The notes beneath the pieces were generated by a model. It had not been told where the DNA came from. It did not search any database and saw only the letters and a program-made list of their open reading frames with translations. Of a stretch of 62,270 nt of DNA, positions 56,800 through 62,270 are shown piece by piece. The DNA is from Pirellula sp. (lineage in GTDB: Bacteria; Planctomycetota; Planctomycetia; Pirellulales; Pirellulaceae). Each line of letters starts with the position of its first letter. Position 1 is the first letter of the stretch. Made by a program: the position numbers and the translations under genes. The stretch covers positions 1-62,270 of the forward strand of contig JAJTFB010000016.1 of NCBI GenBank assembly GCA_021300015.1, given 5' to 3'.

Positions 56800-57948
56800 T
56801 TACTTCTTTTTGCTCGCTTCGAGCTCTTCTTCGAGTTCTTCGAGGAAGGCCTTGATTTCAGGGTTATCGCCACCCAGGGCGACGGCCTCTTTCTGAGCTT
56901 TGATGGCCTCGGCGATATTGCCCAGTCCATATTGCAAGTGCGCTACGGTGTCGAGCGTCGCTCCCTTGGTCGCACCCTCTTGCTTGGCTACCGCCGACAA
57001 GGCAACCTTCAACGCTTCGCCGAGCAGATCCTTGTCCTTCTTGAGCTGTCCCTGTTCGGTCATCTCCCAGACGGTCCAAGCCACTTGGTTGGACATCATC
57101 GGATCCTTGCTAGCCATATCCAAAGCTGCCTTAAGTGTCTTGGCAACTTCCGTTTGATCGCTGCTGGCGATTCGGTGCAAGTTGAGCTTCATCATAGTGA
57201 ATTGAAGCTTCATCTCGGGACTCTTGATCGGACCGGTCAATTCATCGAACTTCTCAAGCGCTTCCTTGAACTTGCGATCTCGCAGCAGACTGCCGACTTC
57301 CCTTTGGACTGTCATCTGCAAGGCTTGCATCTGCTGTTGTTCTTTGAACTCTTCGGCGAACTTGGTCCGATCCCATTTTCCTGCGACCACTTCCTTAAGC
57401 GGCTCGTCCATGGACATCGGGTGGCCGATCCACTCGATCTTGCCATCCTTGCCGACGATGAACGCACAAGGAATCCCGTTTTGACCAGCCGCTTGCATGT
57501 AGCTCTCGTTCGACGATCCATCCGGATCGGTCGTCAAGCAATACGATTTGGTCAACTCGCGGAAAGTGGTCTCTTTTTCCGATCGGGGTACAGGTCGATC
57601 GAGGAACTCTTCGACGACTTCCTTGGGCTCATCGCTGATGCTGATGATTTGAACCCCTTTGTCCGCGTAAGTCTTCTGCATCTCGACGATATGCGGCATG
57701 CTCGCAACGCATGGACCACACCAAGTCGCCCAGAACTCAACGATGTATACCTTGTCCTTCTCGAACTTGGTCACTTTGCCAAATTTGCCTTCGCCGTTCT
57801 GAACCCAATGCTCTACATCCAAAGCCGGTGCAGAACTACCGATGGTCAGCAGGTCCTCGGCCGATGCGACGCTTGGCGAAAGATAAACGGATCCACCCAA
57901 GACTGCTGCGACGAGCGTCGCTTTCATAAAACCAAAAACCTTCTTCAT
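56800..57948 (-). CDS. Exported TlpA-like thioredoxin protein with helical C-terminal half
   Basis: A 382-residue exported protein from ATG 57948, which has an AAGGA ribosome site 9 bases upstream and opens a signal peptide (MKKVFGFMKATLVAAVLGG, cut near VASA-ED, residue 30). Residues ~35-185 form a TlpA/ResA-like domain with active site WCGPC (C77, C80) and the cis-Pro loop GIPCAFIVGKDGKIEWIGHP. Residues ~200-382 are helical and TPR-like (WTVWEMTEQGQ, LDTVAHLQYGLGNIAEAIKAQKEAV), ending in a Glu/Lys tail. It probably acts as a periplasmic thiol reductase with a protein-binding arm. A strong intrinsic terminator follows. The frame continues upstream to 58407, but that part has no coding features. 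Confidence 0.93.
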   Translation of the reverse strand: MKKVFGFMKATLVAAVLGGSVYLSPSVASAEDLLTIGSSAPALDVEHWVQNGEGKFGKVTKFEKDKVYIVEFWATWCGPCVASMPHIVEMQKTYADKGVQIISISDEPKEVVEEFLDRPVPRSEKETTFRELTKSYCLTTDPDGSSNESYMQAAGQNGIPCAFIVGKDGKIEWIGHPMSMDEPLKEVVAGKWDRTKFAEEFKEQQQMQALQMTVQREVGSLLRDRKFKEALEKFDELTGPIKSPEMKLQFTMMKLNLHRIASSDQTEVAKTLKAALDMASKDPMMSNQVAWTVWEMTEQGQLKKDKDLLGEALKVALSAVAKQEGATKGATLDTVAHLQYGLGNIAEAIKAQKEAVALGGDNPEIKAFLEELEEELEASKKK

Positions 57949-58234
57949 CGATACGATTCCTTTTTGCTCAAAACGATCTTCTATTCGGTAAAACTTGCTC
58001 TTCGTCGCAAGGAGCACCGATGGGCTCATCGCCCCTAACATACGGTTTGGAAGCCTCGGTTTCAACGTTTCTTGACCCTCTCGCGAACGAAAAATCCAGG
58101 ATCGCCGCATTCTTTGGAAAACTTTTCCTGGTAATATCACCTCGATTGCGTTTCTGGTTGCATCCTGTGCCCCTCTTTCTAACGCAGTTCGCTTTCCATT
58201 GAACCGATGAACTCGATGAACTAAAGAGCCTTTC
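57949..58234. other. Divergent spacer between the thioredoxin-like gene and the permease
   Basis: No gene is supported. The minus-strand ribosome site TCCTT (AAGGA) is at 57958-57962. Near the right end GATGAACTC is repeated (GATGAACTCGATGAACT) 20 bases before the permease GTG, and AAAGAG stands about 7 bases before it. No convincing promoter pair is visible. Confidence 0.45.
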
Positions 58235-59641
58235 GTGGAACCCTCAAATCCCCAAGCCGCTACCCTGCCTCGGGTGCTCGGTCTGTCGATGGCCATAGCG
58301 ATCGTCATCGGAAACACCATCGGCGCTGGGATCTTTGTCAAACCAGGTCGGATCGCCGCCGACGCCGGTTCTTTTCCCCTGATTTTCTCTGTTTGGATTT
58401 TCGGCACCGTTCTGTGTGTCTTGGGCGGCCTGTGCCTCGCGGAACTCTCTGCGATGCACCCTCGCTCCGGTGGCCTCTATGTCTACTTGCGGGAAGCCTA
58501 CGGCCCACTGCCTGCCTTCTTGTTCGGTTGGCAAGAATTCCTTTTTGCTAGGCCCGCCTCGACCGGCGCTCTGGCCGTCGTGTGCATCTCATCGCTTTAC
58601 CGTATCCTCGGTTGGAACACCGACGCTTGGAACGTCGTCCCTTTGGCCGTCGTTCTGATCCTTGCCGTCGCTTGGTTCAACATTCTCGGGGTCCTCTGGG
58701 GAGCCCGACTACAAGCCGCCACCACGCTGATCAAATGCGCGCTTGTCCTGACGATCGCTCTGCTCCCCTGGCTCCTTACACTCGCCAGTAAACCATCGGT
58801 CAACCTCGCGCTGCTCTCCGAGACGATCGCTCCTGAGCAATTGAGCCTGACTTCGCGAGTTGCCGCCGTTTTGCTCGCCGTTATGTGGGCTTTCAACGGC
58901 TGGGAAGGGGTCGTTCCGATTGCCGAAGAAGTCAAAAACCCTGGTCGAAACCTCCCTCTTGCGCTCCTCGGCGGAATCGGTCTTCTGGGACTGCTCTACA
59001 TGGGCGCGACGCTCGCTTACCACTTGGTCATCCCGATCTCCGAGATGGTCATCAAGGAGAACCGCGAACATGTCGCTGAATTGCTCCTGACCCGATCGCT
59101 CGGGAACTGGGCCGGCTCGATGATGTCGGTCGGACTGGTGCTCAGTACTCTCGGCACGATCAATAGCAATCTCCTGACGAGCCCCCGCGTGACGTTTGCC
59201 ATGGGCCGCGATGGACTTTTGCCCCCAGCCTTCGGATCCTTACACCCCCGCTACCAAACGCCGATGATCGCGATCCTGGCCCAAGCTGCCCTGGCTTGCC
59301 TGATGGTCTTCGGCTCGGCCGCATTGATCCAATCGACGGACTATTTCCGCGAACGCACCATCTTCGATCTGCTGACCGACTGCATCGTGTTTGCAGCAAG
59401 CCTCTTTTACACCCTTGCGATCGCCTCCCTGATCGTCCTGCGACGCACCCAACCCACTACGCCCCGGCCCTTTCGTACTCCCGGATACCCTTGGACCCCA
59501 ATCCTCTACCTGATCGCCTATTCCTGGTTCATCCTGATGATCCTCGCGAAACAACCGATCGAAGGCCTCTTCGGTATCCTGCTAATCCTCATCGGTATCC
59601 CCTACTACCTCCACCGCTCCGGCCGATCCAACCCACCATGA
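58235..59641 (+). CDS. APC-family amino acid permease
   Basis: A 468-residue membrane protein with about 12 spans. The APC hallmark GNTIGAGIFVKPGRIAADAG lies in the first span region, followed by GGLCLAELSAMHPRSGGLYVYLREAYGP and MWAFNGWEGVVPIAEEVKNPGRNLPLAL in parts. This layout belongs to the LAT/amino acid-polyamine-organocation exchanger group; the substrate cannot be told. The start is GTG. The stop overlaps the next gene's ATG by 4 bases (ATGA), so transporter and cell-wall enzyme are translationally coupled, which hints at uptake or exchange of a cell-wall-derived amino acid or peptide. Confidence 0.94.
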   Translation: MEPSNPQAATLPRVLGLSMAIAIVIGNTIGAGIFVKPGRIAADAGSFPLIFSVWIFGTVLCVLGGLCLAELSAMHPRSGGLYVYLREAYGPLPAFLFGWQEFLFARPASTGALAVVCISSLYRILGWNTDAWNVVPLAVVLILAVAWFNILGVLWGARLQAATTLIKCALVLTIALLPWLLTLASKPSVNLALLSETIAPEQLSLTSRVAAVLLAVMWAFNGWEGVVPIAEEVKNPGRNLPLALLGGIGLLGLLYMGATLAYHLVIPISEMVIKENREHVAELLLTRSLGNWAGSMMSVGLVLSTLGTINSNLLTSPRVTFAMGRDGLLPPAFGSLHPRYQTPMIAILAQAALACLMVFGSAALIQSTDYFRERTIFDLLTDCIVFAASLFYTLAIASLIVLRRTQPTTPRPFRTPGYPWTPILYLIAYSWFILMILAKQPIEGLFGILLILIGIPYYLHRSGRSNPP

Positions 59642-61671
59642 CCCATCATCTGAGCACTCGGTATTTCTTTCCCCTAAATTTCTTTACCCTAAGCCTCCGA
59701 TGGGCCGTCGGGCTTCTGTGCGCCCTGGCCGCCTGCCAAGTGGCTCACGTGTCGCCAGCCCATGCCCAGTCGCTCTCGGAACGGATCGAACCGCTGATCG
59801 CAAAACACCAAGGCACCGTCTGCGTGGCCATCAAACACCTCGCTACCGGCGAAACGTTTTTCCATCGCCCCCAAGAGGTTGTGCCAACCGCAAGCTTGAT
59901 CAAGTTTCCTGTGATGATCGAATACTATCGCCAAGTCGACGCCGGCAAGCTCAGCGGCGATCGCATGGTGACGCTGACTCAAGAAGACAAAGTACCAGGA
60001 TCCGGCATCCTTACCGACCATTTCGCGAACTCCTCGGTCCTGCCGCTCGAAACGATCAACCATCTGATGATCGCCTTCTCGGACAACACCGCAACGAATC
60101 TGGTGCTCGATCAAATCGGTATCCCCAACGTCGCGAAAACCATGCAGCAATTGGGCCTTCCTGAAACCCAAATTCACTCCAAAGTATTTCGCAGAGACAC
60201 CTCGATCGCGCAAGATCGCAGCCAGAAATATGGACTCGGAAGCACCACAGCCGCCGACATGCTCTCGCTGCTCGAACAACTCCACGCCCGGAAACTCGTC
60301 TCGCCGGAAGCCTCAGAACGCATGCTCACGCACCTGTTCAGTTGTGATGACAAAACGAAACTCCTAAGGTTTCTGCCCAAAGAGATCAAGGGATACCACA
60401 AAACCGGCGCCGTCAACGAATCTCGCACCGATGCCGGACTCTTTGATACCCCAAGCGGTTGGATCGCTATGGTCTGCTTGACCTCGGAAAATCAGGACAA
60501 AAGCTGGGGCGATTCGAATGCAGCCGAAATCCTTTGCGGCCGTATCGCCCAAGAAACCTACGAACACTTCCATCCCATCCCCCAAGACCATGTCGAACCC
60601 CAAGTACTCAAACTCGGTGCCAATGGACCCTTGGTCGAAGCCCTCCAATCGGCGCTGAACCAAAAATTGAACCCCTCTCCCAACCTGAGCGTCGACGGTG
60701 ATTTCGGCGGCATGACCGAACAAGCTGTCGCCCGATTCCGTAGCGAAAATGGACTCGATGCAGTCGGCCTCGTCGACTCGAAGCTCTGGGATAAACTCGG
60801 TGAAATCAGCCTCGATCCAAACCCCGTTCCAACCCCCGAACCCCTTGCGGAACTTCTGCCAAGCGATGCCAACGGAACCCCAATCGTCTCCTGCAAAGCT
60901 TGGGCAGTTGCCGATGCCCGCACCGGAAGAATTCTCGCAGGTGACCGCCAAGACGTTCCGCTGGATATCGCTAGCACCACCAAAATGATGACGGCACTGC
61001 TGATTGCCAAGGAAATCCAAAACGATCCGTCTGTGCTCGAAGAATCGATCTCGTTCTCCATCCGAGCCGACCAAACCATCGGATCCTCGGCCAGCGTGCG
61101 CGCCGGGGAATCGATTCGACTCAAGGATGCTCTCTACGGATTGATGCTCCCCTCGGGAAATGACGCCTCCGTCGCCCTTGCCGAATGGTACGGACTGCGA
61201 AAAGGTGCCGCGGAACGAAAACTCGACCCGCTAAAACTCTTCATCGATGCGATGAACGAACAAGCCACCGAACTGAAGATGAACCAATCGACGTTCCGAA
61301 ACACCCACGGCTTGACCCACACAGAACACAAAAGCTCCTGCGCTGATCTGATCACCCTGGCCCGCGAACTGATGAAGTTCCCATTGGTTATGGAAATCGT
61401 TCAAACCCGACAATACAGTTGCACGGTCAAAGGCCAAGAAGGATACACCCGACGAGTAAGTTGGACCAACACCAACCAACTTTTGGATCGCCAAGGCTAC
61501 CTGGGTTTCAAAACCGGTACGACCGACGCAGCCGGAGCTTGCTTGGTCTCCCTGAGTCGAATGGAGGACAACGAAACGATCGTCGTCGTCTTGGGATCCT
61601 CAGGCTCAGCGGCTCGCTACTCCGACTCCCGCAATCTCCACCGTTGGTCTTGGACCCTGGATCGCAATTAA
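59638..61671 (+). CDS. Fused class-A-like serine hydrolase, peptidoglycan-binding domain and S11 D,D-carboxypeptidase
   Basis: A 677-residue exported protein with two separate serine-hydrolase domains. A hydrophobic signal segment covers ~18-44. Domain 1 (about 47-310) is beta-lactamase class A-like: SLIK (S86, K89), SDN (148-150) and KTG (255-257); the deacylation Glu of true class A enzymes (ExxLN) reads RDTSIA, so a peptidase is likelier than a beta-lactamase. Domain 2 (about 324-388) is a PG_binding_1 domain (VDGDFGGMTEQAVARFRSENGL). Domain 3 (about 410-677) is an S11/PBP5-like D,D-carboxypeptidase: STTK (S446, K449), SGN (506-508), KTGTT (from 625). The ATG overlaps the permease stop. 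It probably trims peptidoglycan peptides. Confidence 0.93.
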   Translation: MTHHLSTRYFFPLNFFTLSLRWAVGLLCALAACQVAHVSPAHAQSLSERIEPLIAKHQGTVCVAIKHLATGETFFHRPQEVVPTASLIKFPVMIEYYRQVDAGKLSGDRMVTLTQEDKVPGSGILTDHFANSSVLPLETINHLMIAFSDNTATNLVLDQIGIPNVAKTMQQLGLPETQIHSKVFRRDTSIAQDRSQKYGLGSTTAADMLSLLEQLHARKLVSPEASERMLTHLFSCDDKTKLLRFLPKEIKGYHKTGAVNESRTDAGLFDTPSGWIAMVCLTSENQDKSWGDSNAAEILCGRIAQETYEHFHPIPQDHVEPQVLKLGANGPLVEALQSALNQKLNPSPNLSVDGDFGGMTEQAVARFRSENGLDAVGLVDSKLWDKLGEISLDPNPVPTPEPLAELLPSDANGTPIVSCKAWAVADARTGRILAGDRQDVPLDIASTTKMMTALLIAKEIQNDPSVLEESISFSIRADQTIGSSASVRAGESIRLKDALYGLMLPSGNDASVALAEWYGLRKGAAERKLDPLKLFIDAMNEQATELKMNQSTFRNTHGLTHTEHKSSCADLITLARELMKFPLVMEIVQTRQYSCTVKGQEGYTRRVSWTNTNQLLDRQGYLGFKTGTTDAAGACLVSLSRMEDNETIVVVLGSSGSAARYSDSRNLHRWSWTLDRN

Positions 61672-61750
61672 GCCTCACACGACCAAACCAAGACCAAGCA
61701 AACCAAAACCATGCGATTCGAAAAACTGTCCAAGATAGGAAGCCAAAACG

Positions 61751-62270
61751 ATGCCAGTTTGGAATGTTCAAAAGTCGATCGAGATCGATGCACCCGTCTC
61801 TAAAGTCTATCAAATGGTCTCCGACTATCGGACTTGGACGTCCTGGTCCCCTTGGCTGATCGCGGAGCCACAGGCCAAGGTCGATATCTCGGATCGTTCG
61901 AACCAAGTCGGTTCGACCTACCACTGGAGCGGCACGGTCGTAGGCGAAGGAAAAATCGAGCACGTACGGCTCGAGCAGGATCGGCTCGTCGAGGCCCAAT
62001 TGAGCTTCCTTCGCCCCATGAAGTCCGTCTGCAAAACCGATTTTAAACTCGAAGCGATCGGGGATCGCACACGATTGGTTTGGTCGATCGATGGCAATCT
62101 GCCTTGGTACCTGTTTTTCCTACCCCCCATGATCGAGACCATGCTGGGCATGGACTACCAACGCGGCCTGACCATGATCAAAGAGCTTGCAGAAACCGGT
62201 CGCATTGCGTCGAGCACCGAGGTGCTGGGAATTGAGTCGATCCCACCGATTCGCGTCGCAGGCCTCCAAG
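61751..62270 (+). CDS. SRPBCC-fold protein (partial, runs off the window)
   Basis: The frame from ATG 61751 stays open for 173 codons to the window edge. It starts MPVWNVQKSIEIDAPVSKVYQMVSDYRTWTSWSPW in parts, the polyketide-cyclase/SRPBCC opening, continues HWSGTVVGEGKIEH and LVWSIDGNLPWYLFFLPPMIETMLGMDYQRGL, and ends in IESIPPIRVAGLQ. The last phrase resembles the start of a GyrI-like effector-binding domain, so the full protein may be an SRPBCC-GyrI fusion. It lies 79 bp after the serine-hydrolase gene on the same strand. Confidence 0.88.
   Translation, partial: MPVWNVQKSIEIDAPVSKVYQMVSDYRTWTSWSPWLIAEPQAKVDISDRSNQVGSTYHWSGTVVGEGKIEHVRLEQDRLVEAQLSFLRPMKSVCKTDFKLEAIGDRTRLVWSIDGNLPWYLFFLPPMIETMLGMDYQRGLTMIKELAETGRIASSTEVLGIESIPPIRVAGLQ

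Noticed and set aside
56932-58038. 368-codon open frame on the plus strand
   Set aside because: It is antisense to the TlpA-like thioredoxin gene, has no family features, and the opposite frame has signal peptide, WCGPC and terminator.
58020-58202. 60-codon open frame before the permease
   Set aside because: No recognisable features and no ribosome site; likely promoter region.
57949-58407. 153-residue N-terminal extension of the thioredoxin-like protein
   Set aside because: The inner ATG 57948 has a ribosome site and opens a signal peptide; the extension has no coding character and overlaps the divergent permease gene.
59296-59637. 114-residue N-terminal extension of the fused serine hydrolase
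   Set aside because: It overlaps the permease gene out of frame; ATG 59638 gives an ATGA overlap and a signal segment.

Overview
The window looks like chromosomal DNA from a planctomycete (Planctomycetota, most likely Pirellulales). This is inferred from a PSCyt1/DUF1549/DUF1553 protein paired with a DUF1501 protein, very large single-gene envelope proteins, a complete alternative complex III operon, sparse Shine-Dalgarno sites and many GTG/TTG starts. I see no rRNA, complete tRNA, CRISPR array, transposase or phage gene. About forty protein genes fill most of the sequence.

Region 1 (1-14.1 kb, minus strand) is one respiratory cluster read right to left: actA (pentaheme c), actB (Tat-type molybdopterin-like plus Fe-S), actC (NrfD-like), a fused actD-actE, actF, a small one-span protein, a Sco copper chaperone, then cytochrome oxidase subunits II (with fused cytochrome c), I, III and IV. 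Electrons would run quinol -> ACIII -> cytochrome c domains -> caa3-type oxidase. Several subunits carry histidine-rich tails or loops. A BFD-like [2Fe-2S] protein and an NtrC-type activator (with GAFTDA in place of GAFTGA) lie just upstream.

Region 2 (16.6-26.9 kb) holds mixed housekeeping genes: AroH chorismate mutase, an ECF-like sigma factor, ispF, a thioredoxin-like protein, an FHA protein, an ABC exporter with a zinc-ribbon extension, a sialate O-acetylesterase and an MnmE-like GTPase lacking the usual C-terminus.

Region 3 (27-48.7 kb) is the most unusual. A 2098-residue exported protein is built almost entirely from about 26 secretin N1-like repeats and has no secretin barrel. Transaldolase, threonine aldolase and RNase Y follow. 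Then come two translationally coupled giant membrane proteins (1211 and 2368 residues) that I read as three copies of one roughly 1200-residue module: signal or anchor segment, IxVP motif, long beta-rich part, Trp-rich membrane block.

Region 4 (49-62.3 kb) holds the PSCyt1/DUF1501 pair, an SPFH protein with a ribbon-helix-helix partner, a TerB-like protein, an acidic unknown protein, a TlpA-like thioredoxin with a clear terminator, an APC permease, and a coupled gene that fuses a class-A-like serine hydrolase, a peptidoglycan-binding domain and an S11 D,D-carboxypeptidase. The window ends inside an SRPBCC-family gene.

A recurring feature is short tandem duplication (units of 9-57 bp, and one of 588 bp) in genes and spacers alike. 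It points to frequent slippage-type duplication. All function calls come from reading the sequence; no database search was run.
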